Positions 29,235 to 38,253 of a stretch of 64,000 nucleotides of DNA are shown here, piece by piece. A program made the translations under genes and the position numbers. This DNA comes from Burkholderia pyrrocinia. GTDB lineage: Bacteria; Pseudomonadota; Gammaproteobacteria; Burkholderiales; Burkholderiaceae. The stretch is taken from contig NZ_CP070978.1 of NCBI RefSeq assembly GCF_018417535.1, forward strand, positions 62,001-126,000, read 5' to 3'. Every line of letters starts with the position of its first letter. The first letter of the stretch is position 1. The notes beneath the pieces are model-generated. The model ran no database searches. It was given only the letters and a program-made list of their open reading frames with translations, and was not told the DNA's origin.

Positions 29235-29669
29235 TCATTGCACGGCCGTCACCGGCACATTCGAAATCCGTACCAGCCGGCCCATCACGCTGCGGCGAAA
29301 CACCGACATCAGCGCATGGAGCGGATCGTGCCTCGGCGCGACGACGACGATCTCGTCGCATCCGGTCTCGGCCGCCACGGCAGCGATCGTGTCGGCCACT
29401 GGGCCGACCTTCATCACGACGCTGTACTTGACGCCGGCTTCCCGCAGAATCCGCTCCGCCACGGCCAGATCGTCGGACGCGAACTTCTCCTCGATCGAGC
29501 GCAGCCGCGACAGCGGGTGATAGGCCTCGAGCCGCGTCGCTTCGAGCGGCGCCTGGACATTGATCAGCACGATCTCCGATGCGCACCGCTCGCGATACAG
29601 GAATGTCGCGTGGCGAACCGCCTGAAGCGAGCGGGGCGAGTGACCGACCGGAACCAGCAGCTTGAGCAT
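29235..29669 (-). CDS. Universal stress protein (UspA family)
   Basis: 144 residues, a single Usp domain. The start MLKLLVPVGHSPRSLQAVRH and the ATP-binding-type end VVVAPRHDPLHALMSVFRRS followed by VMGRLVRISNVPVTAV match the ATP-binding subgroup, although the usual G-x2-G-x9-G-S/T is altered (PRHDPL...RRSVMG). Expression in such families typically responds to starvation or low oxygen. It is transcribed away from the amidase gene. Confidence 0.92.
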   Translation of the reverse strand: MLKLLVPVGHSPRSLQAVRHATFLYRERCASEIVLINVQAPLEATRLEAYHPLSRLRSIEEKFASDDLAVAERILREAGVKYSVVMKVGPVADTIAAVAAETGCDEIVVVAPRHDPLHALMSVFRRSVMGRLVRISNVPVTAVQ

Positions 29670-30039
29670 GAGCGATGTCCTGGGAACGAGATGCTTCCAG
29701 CGTAGCGCGCGGCCGGAACGAGCAATCTAAAGAGATCGGGCGGCCGCGTAAAAATCTCGTTAACGCGCGCCGTCGCGTGTCGCGCCTATTAGAAATATAA
29801 GAAATTTAAGTTTATGCGCATAAACGATTTCATCGACCGGGCCGGCGTGGGCGGCCCGGCGCCTGTCGCCCCGATTTAGTCGGATCCGCAATGAATCGCG
29901 ACGGAAAATATCGGAGGTCGCCGATTCGGCGTCGCGTAGAGTAGTGCATCGGCCGCGGCGCGGCCCCTCCCGGCCGGTTCGGGAGCGACCGCCGCCGCCA
30001 CGCGGCCTGCCATTCCATTCCGATCCCAGGAGACCCCGC
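29670..30039. promoter_or_regulatory. Divergent control region with 16-bp palindrome
   Basis: The region between the Usp gene and the amidase gene holds a perfect palindrome GTTTATGCGCATAAAC at 29810-29825, inside an AT-rich stretch (29790-29830) that stands out from the flanking GC. It is about 140 nt from the Usp start and 215 nt from the amidase start. It is probably an operator for a dimeric regulator not encoded nearby. Confidence 0.6.
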
Positions 30040-31524
30040 ATGCCGCACGGCGCCCCGCAGCTTCTCGCTCCCGCTTCCATCCCCGTCGACCCGATCGTGC
30101 GCCTGTCGGCCGGCGAGCTCGCGTCGGCGATCCGCGGCAAGGCGGTCTCGTGCGTCGAGACGATGCGCGCGTATCTCGACCACGTCGAGCGCGTGAACGG
30201 CGCGGTCAACGCGATCGTCGCGCTGCGCGACCGCGCTGCGCTGCTCGCCGAAGCCGAGGAAAAGGATGCCGCGCTGGCGCGCGGCGAGTACCACGGCTGG
30301 ATGCACGGGATGCCGCAGGCGCCGAAGGATCTGGCGATGACGAAGGGGCTGCGGACGACCTACGGCTCGCCGATCTTCCGCGAGAACGTGCCTCAGGCCG
30401 ATTCCGTCGGCGTCGCGCGGATGCGCGCGGCCGGCGCGATCTTCATCGGCAAGACCAATACGCCGGAGTTCGGGCTCGGTTCGCACACGTTCAACGAGGT
30501 TTATGGCGCGACGCGCAATCCGTACGACCTGACGAAGAGCGCCGGCGGCAGCAGCGGCGGCACGGCGGCGGCGCTTGCGTCGCGGATGCTGCCGGTGGCG
30601 GCCGGCAGCGACTTCGGCGGCTCGCTGCGCAATCCGGCCGCGTTCTGCAACATCTACGGCTTCCGTCCGTCGCAGGGGCGCGTGCCGCGCTGGCCGGGCG
30701 TCGACGTGTTCGTGCAGCAGCTCGGCATCGAAGGGCCGATGGGCCGCACCGTCGGCGACGTCGCGCAGTTGCTCGCGATCCAGGCCGGCTACGACCGCAA
30801 CGATCCGCTGTCGCTCGCGGAAGATCCGGCCGTGTTCGCGCAGCCGCTCGACGCGGACCTGCGCGGCAAGCGCATCGCGTGGGTCGGCGACTGGAATGGT
30901 TATCTCGCGACCGAGGCCGGCGTGCTCGCGCAGTGCGAACAGGGGCTGGCAACGCTGCGCGAGATCGGCTGCGACGTCGACGCCGCGCTGCCGGCGTTCG
31001 CGCCCGACCGGATCTGGCGCCTGTGGCTCGCGCACCGGCATCTGTTGTCCGGCGGCGGGCTGCTCGCGCACTATCGCGACCCGGCGCGGCGCGCACTGCT
31101 GAAGCCCGAGGCGATCTACGAGGTCGAAGGGCTGCTCGCGATGCAGGGTGCGGCGGTGTTCGATGCGAGCGTCGAGCGCACCGCGTGGCACCAGGCCGTG
31201 CTGGGCTTCTTCGACCGCTACGACTTCATCGCAGCGCCGACTGCGCAGGTGTTCCCGTTCGACGTCGACCAGCGCTGGCCGAAGGAGATCGCGGGCCGCG
31301 CGATGGACACCTACCACCGCTGGATGGAAACGGTCGTGCCGTGGACGCTGGCCGGCTGCCCGGTGATCAACGTGCCGGTCGGTTTCAACGACGCGGGGCT
31401 GCCGATGGGGATGCAACTGATCGGACGCCCGCGCGCCGATCTCGCCGTGCTGCAGCTCGCGCGCGGCTACGAGCAGGCGGCCGACTGGGTCGGCCGGCGG
31501 ATGCCGGCGTGGATGGCTGCGTAA
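30040..31524 (+). CDS. Amidase (amidase-signature family)
   Basis: 494 residues from the ATG at 30040, 6 nt after AGGAGA. The Ser-cisSer-Lys triad is visible: Lys96 (PKDLAMTKG), cis-Ser171 (GGSSGGTAAA) and nucleophile Ser195 (GSDFGGSLRNPA). Family members hydrolyse carboxamides, including aryl and acyl amides, and relatives include GatA. There is no GatB/GatC context, so it is a catabolic or detoxifying amidase. It ends before a hairpin terminator at 31561. Confidence 0.93.
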   Translation: MPHGAPQLLAPASIPVDPIVRLSAGELASAIRGKAVSCVETMRAYLDHVERVNGAVNAIVALRDRAALLAEAEEKDAALARGEYHGWMHGMPQAPKDLAMTKGLRTTYGSPIFRENVPQADSVGVARMRAAGAIFIGKTNTPEFGLGSHTFNEVYGATRNPYDLTKSAGGSSGGTAAALASRMLPVAAGSDFGGSLRNPAAFCNIYGFRPSQGRVPRWPGVDVFVQQLGIEGPMGRTVGDVAQLLAIQAGYDRNDPLSLAEDPAVFAQPLDADLRGKRIAWVGDWNGYLATEAGVLAQCEQGLATLREIGCDVDAALPAFAPDRIWRLWLAHRHLLSGGGLLAHYRDPARRALLKPEAIYEVEGLLAMQGAAVFDASVERTAWHQAVLGFFDRYDFIAAPTAQVFPFDVDQRWPKEIAGRAMDTYHRWMETVVPWTLAGCPVINVPVGFNDAGLPMGMQLIGRPRADLAVLQLARGYEQAADWVGRRMPAWMAA

Positions 31525-31560
31525 CGTCGCAGCCGGCGGGAAGCCGGTCGCGCGGTGGCG

Positions 31561-31588
31561 AAACGGGCGGCGGCGAGCCGCCCGTTTT
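31561..31588. terminator. Terminator after the amidase gene
   Basis: A perfect 11-bp stem (31561-31571 with 31577-31587) and 5-nt loop, flanked by A and T runs, 36 nt after the amidase stop. Confidence 0.75.
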
Positions 31589-31620
31589 GCTTCGATCCCC
31601 GAACGCGGTGTTGGTCGGCG

Positions 31621-31669
31621 CTCGGCATTCGGCACTCGGCACTCGGCACTCGGCACTCGGCACTCGGCG
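31621..31669. repeat. Seven-copy 7-bp tandem repeat (CTCGGCA)
   Basis: Seven adjacent heptamers: five exact CTCGGCA, one TTCGGCA and one final CTCGGCG. They lie in non-coding DNA between the amidase terminator and the gene at 31945. Such arrays change copy number by slippage. Confidence 0.9.
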
Positions 31670-31944
31670 CGCCGGTGACGGACGCGTTTTCTGGCGCGAC
31701 GCGTTTGCGGCGCCGCGCGCAGAGACCGAAACCCGCCTTCATTGATGCGACCGGAGAACGAATTCCGGCACACGCGTGATATCGCGCAGCAAACGCGGAC
31801 GAATCCGCTCGACGGTGTCCGTCGGGCCCGGAATTGCAAGCGGCCGCACGGCGCGATTTCGTTTCGATGTGTTTCAGTCGTTGCGGCGGCGTGCGACGCG
31901 CTTCGACAATATCGGCCTCAATCATTCCGGCACGAGGGAAACAC

Positions 31945-32631
31945 ATGAAGCACATTCGCGCGACGGGCCGGTACCTGGCCTCGGCAGGTATCGCATTCGG
32001 CCTCCTGGCGAGCGGCGTCGCGCACGCGCAGCTCGACCTGCAGTCGCTCGGCGCGTCGCTGCTCGGCGGCGGCCAGCAGCAGGCGGCACCCGCGCAGGGC
32101 GGCGTCGCGCAGTTGCTGCAGGCGTATGTCGGTGCGAACCAGCAGGTGCTGTCCGGCCAGTCGTCGCTCGCGTCGGCGATGGGGCTCACCGGTGCGGCCG
32201 GGCAGGCGCAACAGGCCGCGGGCCAACTGGCCGGCAGCAACGCGCTGACGCCGGCCGCGCTGTCGCAGATGGGCGGCGCGCAGCAGTCGGTGTCGCAGGC
32301 GCTCGGCCAGGCATTCGCGAGCGGCGGCGCGTCGCACGGCCCGATCGACAAGCAGGCGTTCAGCAACGGCCTCGCGTCGCTCGGCCAGGGGCTCACGCAA
32401 TATTCGCAACTGCAGTCGGGGCTCGGCAATCTCGGTTCGACGAGTGCCGCGTCGCTGCTGCAGTCGGGCCTGAATCCGCAGAACATGCAGGCCGCGTCGT
32501 ATATCGCGCAAAGCGCGCCGGGCCAGTTGCAGTCGCTCGCGGCGACGCTCAGCCAGGCCGTGCAGTTCGCGACGAGCCAGGGTATTTCGGTGCCGTCGGT
32601 CGCGTCGTCCGCGCTGAAGCTGCTGCCGTAA
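31945..32631 (+). CDS. Exported Gln/Ala/Ser-rich helical protein
   Basis: 228 residues from the ATG at 31945, after CGAGGGAA. A signal peptide ends at GVAHAQ. The mature protein is low-complexity and helical, rich in Gln, Ala, Ser, Gly and Leu, with repeated LxxLGxGLxQ-like segments and no Cys, Trp or catalytic motif. It could be an envelope or biofilm-associated structural protein. I do not recognise a family. It is followed 123 nt later by the N-acetyltransferase gene. Confidence 0.7.
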   Translation: MKHIRATGRYLASAGIAFGLLASGVAHAQLDLQSLGASLLGGGQQQAAPAQGGVAQLLQAYVGANQQVLSGQSSLASAMGLTGAAGQAQQAAGQLAGSNALTPAALSQMGGAQQSVSQALGQAFASGGASHGPIDKQAFSNGLASLGQGLTQYSQLQSGLGNLGSTSAASLLQSGLNPQNMQAASYIAQSAPGQLQSLAATLSQAVQFATSQGISVPSVASSALKLLP

Positions 32632-32754
32632 CGTTGCGCGGGGCTGCGCGCGATGCGGTACCGGCATCGCGCGCGACGACGGACAATCGCCCCGCACAAC
32701 ATGGGGATTTCGCGCAATGCTATCGTGGCGTGTCCCTTTTATCGGTGCCGGTTC

Positions 32755-33651
32755 ATGACTGACTCGTTCGACCTCTCGCGCTATTTCTCCCGCATCGGCT
32801 ACGACGGCCCGGCCGAGCCGACGCTCGACGTGCTGCGCCGGCTGCATCTGCTGCACCCGCAGGCGATTCCGTTCGAGAACCTCAATCCGCTGACCGGCGC
32901 GCGCGTCGCGCTCGACCTGCCCGCGATCGTCGACAAGGTGATCGGGCGCCGCCGCGGCGGCTACTGCTTCGAACTCAACAAACTGTTCTACACCGCGCTC
33001 ACGACGATCGGTTTTCGCGTGACGCCGCTGATCGCGCGCGTGCGCTGGATGCGGCCGCCCGAGATCGTCACCGCGCAGACGCACATGCTGCTGCGCATCG
33101 ATCTCGATGGCGCGGCCTGGCTCGCGGACATCGGCTTCGGCAGCGCGACGCTGACCGCGCCGCTGCGCTTCGTGCCGGGCGAGCGGCAACTGACGCCGCA
33201 CGGCGCGTTTCGCGTGATCGACGCGCCGGTCGACGGCGAATTCGACATGCAGTTCGAGATTCCCGACGGCTGGCAGACCACGTACCGCTTCTCGCTGAAA
33301 CCGGCAGAGTGGATCGATTACGACGCCGCGAACTGGTTCACGTCGACGTATCCCGAATCGATCTTCGTGAACGACCTGATCGCATGCCGCGTGCTGCCGG
33401 ACGGCCGCGCGGCGCTACTCAACACCGCACTGACGCTGCGCGACGCGGCGGGGGCCGGGCGCACCGTCACGTTCGACGACGCGGCTGCATGGGGCGCATG
33501 CCTGCGCGACGCGATCGGCATCGACACGGCGGGCTTCGATCTCGACGCGCTGTTCGCGCACGCGGCGGCGCGCAGCGTGGGGTCGGACGTGCGCGGCCCG
33601 GTGACGAGCGGGCAGGCTGCCGCGGGCCGTTGTTCAACACCGCGTTCATGA
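32755..33651 (+). CDS. Arylamine N-acetyltransferase
   Basis: 298 residues from the ATG at 32755. The cysteine-protease-like triad is Cys71 (RRGGYCFELN), His110 (TAQTHMLLRI) and Asp125 (LADIGFGS), and PFENLNPLTG near residue 40 is the family start motif. These enzymes move acetyl from acetyl-CoA to arylamines and hydrazines. The C-terminal ~20 residues (after RSVGSDVRG) look non-homologous, and the gene ends at the border of the AT-rich island, so its tail may be altered. Confidence 0.93.
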   Translation: MTDSFDLSRYFSRIGYDGPAEPTLDVLRRLHLLHPQAIPFENLNPLTGARVALDLPAIVDKVIGRRRGGYCFELNKLFYTALTTIGFRVTPLIARVRWMRPPEIVTAQTHMLLRIDLDGAAWLADIGFGSATLTAPLRFVPGERQLTPHGAFRVIDAPVDGEFDMQFEIPDGWQTTYRFSLKPAEWIDYDAANWFTSTYPESIFVNDLIACRVLPDGRAALLNTALTLRDAAGAGRTVTFDDAAAWGACLRDAIGIDTAGFDLDALFAHAAARSVGSDVRGPVTSGQAAAGRCSTPRS

Positions 33652-33721
33652 GCTTGGAAGCAACGGGCCGGGACAAGCATGTGTTTGCGCTCGATTCCGG
33701 TCGGTTGCCCCGTTTGCCCGA

Positions 33722-34171
33722 CTAGCGCTTGGCGAATTTAGGTTCTACCGCTGTGATATGCGGGTCGAACGATACGGGCACATCGCCTATCAATAGGTTT
33801 ACAGAGTATTGAACGTTTGTTCCTGTTCCATGAATAACTGCAGACCACCATTGGCCGTTATGCCCGGGTATCGGTTGAGGATTGAAGTCATTAAACGTGG
33901 TGTTCACGTTTCCGGTAATTCCTGTAATGGAAATGCTCGGCTGTTGATTGATTGAATAAACGCGCCAAATGAGGGCGTCCCCGTCGTTGCAGTACGTGAG
34001 CAGTTCGTCGGTGCCCTCGGTTTTGTAATTTTCGGCAGCGGCGTATGTGGTGTCGGAGTCGTCTGCCATATATACGAAGTCGCCAACGGTTTTGCCTGGG
34101 ATGTCTCCGTTGTTTGCATTAACTGCGCCGGTTGTATTTACCGCAACAAGTATATTGATGGTATTTGACAT
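33722..34171 (-). CDS. AidA/PixA-family inclusion-body protein
   Basis: 149 residues. INILVAVNTTGAV at the start, DFVYMADDSD, GDALIWRVYSI and the end NLLIGDVPVSFDPHI follow the pattern of the AidA/PixA family. These proteins form cytoplasmic crystalline inclusions in Xenorhabdus (PixA) and are quorum-controlled virulence proteins in Burkholderia (AidA). GC is far below the window average. It is the downstream member of a minus-strand group with two exported monohaem proteins, 140 nt from the first. Confidence 0.85.
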   Translation of the reverse strand: MSNTINILVAVNTTGAVNANNGDIPGKTVGDFVYMADDSDTTYAAAENYKTEGTDELLTYCNDGDALIWRVYSINQQPSISITGITGNVNTTFNDFNPQPIPGHNGQWWSAVIHGTGTNVQYSVNLLIGDVPVSFDPHITAVEPKFAKR

Positions 34172-34312
34172 GATGGCCTCTTTAAGTAATTGTTAAATCG
34201 ACTGTCGGGTTGTCTTGGGAGCGAGGTGAAAAATTCACCTATCCAGTCGCAGAACGGGATTCGAAATTTTTTTGAAAAACGTTGCCGATGCCTGGTCGAA
34301 ATATAAGGACTT

Positions 34313-36079
34313 TCATGGGCGGGCCAGGTAATTCATGAATCGGCGAAATTTAGTGTCATTCAGGGATTTGGTGTCCCACTCCGGAGCGGTTACGGGTGAA
34401 TCAAGAAAGATAAAGCTGAAGCCGGACCCGGCAGCCTGGGCATTGCCGTGACAACCCATGCAGCCGCCCATGTTAAGACTGTTCCCATTGTGTGCAACGT
34501 TGGTCAGGTTGTTTCCGCTTTTTGTGAAATCGGAAATGGTGAAAATTTTATTCCTGAAGTCATCAAACTCTCCACTGAACCGCTGAAGATTGTAGTCGGT
34601 TTCGATAACGCTATTGGCTTGATAATAGGTTGATCGCGGGAATCGGTCGATTCCGGGAATCTTTCCTCCAAGCGGTGTGTTTTGAACATTGATGAGCTTG
34701 TAGTACAGCCAAACGGGCGGTGACTTGAAATTCATGGATGCTGCATATGACCGGATCTGGTCGTGGGCTTGCTTGTTGGCGTTTATTATTTCGTCGGGTA
34801 TGTCATTTATTCTTTTGTTGACGAGAATTATCCCTCCATTGAGCAGGCCGGACCTGTGATCTTTGGTGTCTTTGATGTTCTGATAGTAAAGCTGTTTGTT
34901 TGGTTTGGCAGAGTAACTTTCCGGGCGCACGAACGTCTGGGTTGTGCTGGCAGTGGCGTTGTTGGAGATTACGTTCGGCGTCATCGGTGTTGCGTTCTTC
35001 AGTACGCTCTTGTAATTTCCATCTTCATCTTCGATCGCATTCCCGTCGGCATCCGTTATATTGTCAGCCTGCTCGAATGTCGTATAAATTAAATAGGGGG
35101 CGGATTTGGTTTTTCTGATGATATGCAATCCGACAAGCCCCATGGCTTCATCGATAGCTTTGATGTTCTTTCCGTCGTCCTGGCTTTCGTAGTGACGGGT
35201 CAGGGTTGTATAAAATCGTCCGGATTTTATTTCATCAGGAGTCAATCTTCTCCATGCTGCCTTGACTTCAATGGAGTCTAGCGGCAGGCTGATGCACCTG
35301 GCTTTGGAGGGGTTGCCATCGCAATTGGTCGAGCCGGCTATTGGGTCGCGTTTGTATGTTTTGACGAAATCGGCTGTCGCTTGGAATATGGTTGGGGTGG
35401 AGCCTAGCGGATTCGACACTCTTGGGTCGGGGGCTAGTGGATTCCACCATTTGTTTGCGGTAATATACTTGTATTCATTTCTGTTGGCCTTTGCCATAAA
35501 GAGAATTTGTGCATTTTTATCCAGTGGTATGCTCGACACGACGCCGGCATAAATTTTATTCAGGCCAATCTGGCTGTTCTCGTCGAGGTTGATCCAGGGC
35601 GCCGGCCCGGAAGAGGGGGCGACATTTCCTTGTCCATAATTGTAGTTCGGCCTGTCGTCGTAGCCGTAATCGCTGGCAGCTCCTTTTGCGAAGGCCTTGG
35701 AATTGTCGGCTGGGAATATTTCAACTTTTCCGCGAAAAGTATGCCAGACGAGCGGGTCTTTGTACTGTGGATCGCCAAACGGTAAACTCGTATCAGGATA
35801 ATCTCGCTTTTGATTATTGGTATCTTTGGCCAGTGCGGGCCAGTTCAGTGCAATGAACTGATTCCAGGCAAAAGCGGCGGCCTGTTGCAATGTTGCGTGC
35901 GGCGCATCGGAATTATTGAGATCCTTGGGGAGCGAGGAGCTAATCTCGATCGGATCGTTTGCATCGCCACCAGGGGAGCTGCTCACCCCGGTGGCTGGGT
36001 AAATCGTGAGCGACGCGCCCCCCGCAATCAGCATCGCGACGCGTAGTAAGCGGACGTGGCATTTTACGGGTTGCAGCAT
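34313..36079 (-). CDS. Exported monohaem c-type protein A of the AT-rich island
   Basis: 588 residues from the ATG at 36079 (MLQPVKC). A signal-like segment covers residues 10-32. One haem-attachment motif, CMGCH, lies in the last 60 residues (LNMGGCMGCHGNAQ), followed by SGFSFIFLDSPV. The upstream ~500 residues are aromatic- and Asn-rich, without a known domain I recognise; FAWNQFIALNWPA near residue 70 is a notable motif. It is a large protein for one haem, so an oxidase, binding protein or structural partner is possible. It is separated from protein B by about 180 nt. Confidence 0.75.
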   Translation of the reverse strand: MLQPVKCHVRLLRVAMLIAGGASLTIYPATGVSSSPGGDANDPIEISSSLPKDLNNSDAPHATLQQAAAFAWNQFIALNWPALAKDTNNQKRDYPDTSLPFGDPQYKDPLVWHTFRGKVEIFPADNSKAFAKGAASDYGYDDRPNYNYGQGNVAPSSGPAPWINLDENSQIGLNKIYAGVVSSIPLDKNAQILFMAKANRNEYKYITANKWWNPLAPDPRVSNPLGSTPTIFQATADFVKTYKRDPIAGSTNCDGNPSKARCISLPLDSIEVKAAWRRLTPDEIKSGRFYTTLTRHYESQDDGKNIKAIDEAMGLVGLHIIRKTKSAPYLIYTTFEQADNITDADGNAIEDEDGNYKSVLKNATPMTPNVISNNATASTTQTFVRPESYSAKPNKQLYYQNIKDTKDHRSGLLNGGIILVNKRINDIPDEIINANKQAHDQIRSYAASMNFKSPPVWLYYKLINVQNTPLGGKIPGIDRFPRSTYYQANSVIETDYNLQRFSGEFDDFRNKIFTISDFTKSGNNLTNVAHNGNSLNMGGCMGCHGNAQAAGSGFSFIFLDSPVTAPEWDTKSLNDTKFRRFMNYLARP

Positions 36080-36256
36080 ATTATCCTCTCCCAATCGAAG
36101 ACGCCTGGTTCCGATAGTGGTTTTTCCGTGGGCCGCAAGTAAATGCTCCGTTGCGTGTGGGCGCTATAACTGCGCGCACACGACAGTCCTGGGCCCTCGC
36201 TCGATTCCCGATGATTCCGAGTCGCGCGAAATCTCTACCCGTGCCCGTCCTGGAGA

Positions 36257-37687
36257 CTATTCCTCGCCTGACCGGGTGACCGGATTGCCAAGGTATGCCT
36301 TGACCTCGTCAGCGGATGCCTTGGGAAACATTTTTTCGATGAGCTGCGGATTGACTTCAAAGAAGTTTCTGATGCCGCCTGCGAGCTGAAGCGAATAATC
36401 GAGAGATACACGGTGCACATTGTCGCTCGCGGGCGGCGTCCCCGGCGGCGGCGGTTCCGGCGGCATCCCCGGCCCGAATGGCGTCCCCGAAGGGATGTTG
36501 CGGAACCACCATGCAGTGACATATTGGGATGCCCCCTTGGGCGGGATCATGCTTGCACTTAACGGCCACTGGGAAGTCGAGTGGCACGACATGCAAGCCG
36601 ATTTCGGATTGTCGACCGGACCGTTAAGGCGGTTCTGATAACCGTAATGGGGCAGCGTGACATCCGGATTGAGCCATGTCTGGGTCAGCTTGCCGGACCC
36701 CGTGAAACCGGGGTCATTGCCCCACATGACACCGACGGGATAAACCTGTTCCCAATTCCTTAGCGGCTTCAGTTTCGGCCTTCCGTCGCCGACAGCGAGT
36801 TCCGAGCTCCTTGACGGACTCGTTTTCGGTGGCTTGCCGCCTCCGTAGACAAAGGTACCGAATACCCAACCGGTGCCCTTTGCACGGTTGTCCTTCACCG
36901 CAATGTCGATCTGCAGCAAGCGAACCGTCGTGACACAGCGCTTGCTATCCAGCGTCGGGTTTTGGTCGTGCACGTCGCAATAAATATAGGCCTTCCATTC
37001 GGGCGCGCCGGCGAGATAGGGAACCTCGTTAGGGGTGGCCGTCGTAAAAAGCAGCTTCCCCGAAACGGTTCCTTCAGGAAAGATTCCGGCATCCGGATCG
37101 GGCTTTCCATGATCGCGCCAGACCTTCCCGAGCGTGACACCGCCCGGCGCGTTGTAGAAGCCGACCGCGTAGTTATTCCAGTATGACGTCTGTGCTTTGG
37201 CGAGTTCGAGAGGTGCCGATACACGTTCCCGCGTCAATCCATGGATGAACTCACGCCCTTCCTTGCCGTGATCTTGCCAGGGGGCGTGATACCAGGTGCG
37301 CCTCGAATTGAGTGCTGGATCGAAATTGTATTCGCTTTCCGCGCGGTTCCCCCGAATATTTCCTTCATAGAAATACATGAGCGCCGAAAGGATGTAGCGT
37401 TTGGTGTCGGTAATCGGATCGTATTTAAGCCACGGCCGGTAATCTTTTGGCGCGACATCGGGGTAGTCCTGCGACAGCTTGAAAACGTGGCCGGGCCATG
37501 CCGGCAACGGGTTCATCAGTGCATCGCAGAATGGTGTCGTCGGCGTGTCACATTCGCCGCCGTCGATACCTTTTGCATTCGCTGGCAGCGCGGCGCAGGT
37601 CGCCGATATGAAGGCGCCCGCATAAATCGCCGCTGCCGCCCACCGGGAAACACGCCGACCCGAACTCGATACATTGCTGACATTCAT
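36257..37687 (-). CDS. Exported monohaem c-type protein B of the AT-rich island
   Basis: 476 residues. A long signal peptide ends at ALPANAKG. One CMSCH haem site lies at about residue 370 (SACMSCHSTSQWPL), followed by a Pro/Gly-rich linker (PPEPPPPGTPP) and a short C-terminal domain. The mature N-terminus has a CDTPTTPFC pair. Most of the protein has no family I recognise. It is the first gene of the minus-strand group leading to protein A and the AidA-like gene. The shared single-haem design, despite different bodies, suggests they act together in the periplasm or outside the cell. Confidence 0.75.
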   Translation of the reverse strand: MNVSNVSSSGRRVSRWAAAAIYAGAFISATCAALPANAKGIDGGECDTPTTPFCDALMNPLPAWPGHVFKLSQDYPDVAPKDYRPWLKYDPITDTKRYILSALMYFYEGNIRGNRAESEYNFDPALNSRRTWYHAPWQDHGKEGREFIHGLTRERVSAPLELAKAQTSYWNNYAVGFYNAPGGVTLGKVWRDHGKPDPDAGIFPEGTVSGKLLFTTATPNEVPYLAGAPEWKAYIYCDVHDQNPTLDSKRCVTTVRLLQIDIAVKDNRAKGTGWVFGTFVYGGGKPPKTSPSRSSELAVGDGRPKLKPLRNWEQVYPVGVMWGNDPGFTGSGKLTQTWLNPDVTLPHYGYQNRLNGPVDNPKSACMSCHSTSQWPLSASMIPPKGASQYVTAWWFRNIPSGTPFGPGMPPEPPPPGTPPASDNVHRVSLDYSLQLAGGIRNFFEVNPQLIEKMFPKASADEVKAYLGNPVTRSGEE

Positions 37688-38079
37688 GGAAACTCCGGGG
37701 CTGTATTGTTTAATTTTTTAACGGAAAGCGTAATGGAGCGGCGGAAGTCGCAACATCGCGCGCGGTCATGTCAACGAATACCGGAATAGTTTCTAAAAAC
37801 GTGAAAATCAACTCTTATTGAATTAAGCTGTGGCCAATTCAGACTAGTTCACGTATGAGCGCTCTACAACTATCATTTTTGGCATATCTGGCGTCGATCG
37901 CTGAGCATAATGAAAGGGAGCCCATATAGTGGGTTGCGGCGAAATAAATCGGTGTGCTTGTCGTCGCGATCGCATCGGCCAGACCCGGCGGCACCCGGCC
38001 TTCGATCAGGGCGAATCGCTGAACGCCGGCCTTTGCTGCCGCCATTCGTGCCCTTGTTCCATCACGCCCGCTCGGGCCC

Positions 38080-38192
38080 CCATCTCCCGCACGACCACGA
38101 GCAGCGCGGCCGAGATGTCGCCGCTCGCGACGCGCGCCCCGGCGTCGAGCAGCTCGACCGCGTAGTGGCCGGCGATCGACAGCGCCTGCGTC
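38080..38192 (-). pseudogene. Scrambled remnant of the NAD-glutamate dehydrogenase gene
   Basis: Three blocks match separate parts of the intact gene in the same order and orientation. 38080-38104 matches 39685-39709, 38099-38135 matches 40049-40085, and 38140-38192 matches 40807-40859. Blocks 1 and 2 meet at a shared GAGCAG, as expected for deletion between short repeats. About 110 bases remain, with a few mismatches. It is not translatable. Confidence 0.8.
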
Positions 38193-38218
38193 GGCTATCC
38201 ATCCAGCCGCGCCCGCAG

Positions 38219-38252
38219 TTGACTTTTGCTAGATTGCTATCATACTAGCAAT
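38219..38252 (+). promoter_or_regulatory. Promoter with overlapping operator of the RHH gene
   Basis: TTGACT (38219-38224) and CATACT (38241-38246) are 16 bp apart. A perfect inverted repeat ATTGCTA-N6-TAGCAAT (38233-38252) covers the -10 element. The predicted start falls at 38253-38254, on the ATG itself, so the transcript would be leaderless and probably autorepressed. Confidence 0.5.
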
Positions 38253-38253
38253 C

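Larger units (their letters stand above)
37688..38253. other. Island border region
   Basis: This region holds the AT-rich promoter side of monohaem protein B, an unassigned minus ORF (37839-38045) with no recognisable content, and from 38080 a remnant of the glutamate dehydrogenase gene. It ends in the promoter and operator of the small ribbon-helix-helix gene. Confidence 0.5.

Noticed and set aside
31621..31669. Possible CRISPR array
   Set aside because: Units are 7 bp and directly adjacent, with no spacers and no cas genes.
37839..38045. 68-codon minus-strand ORF beside the island border
   Set aside because: No ribosome site, no recognisable motif, and mixed composition; could be a decayed fragment but cannot be supported as a gene.
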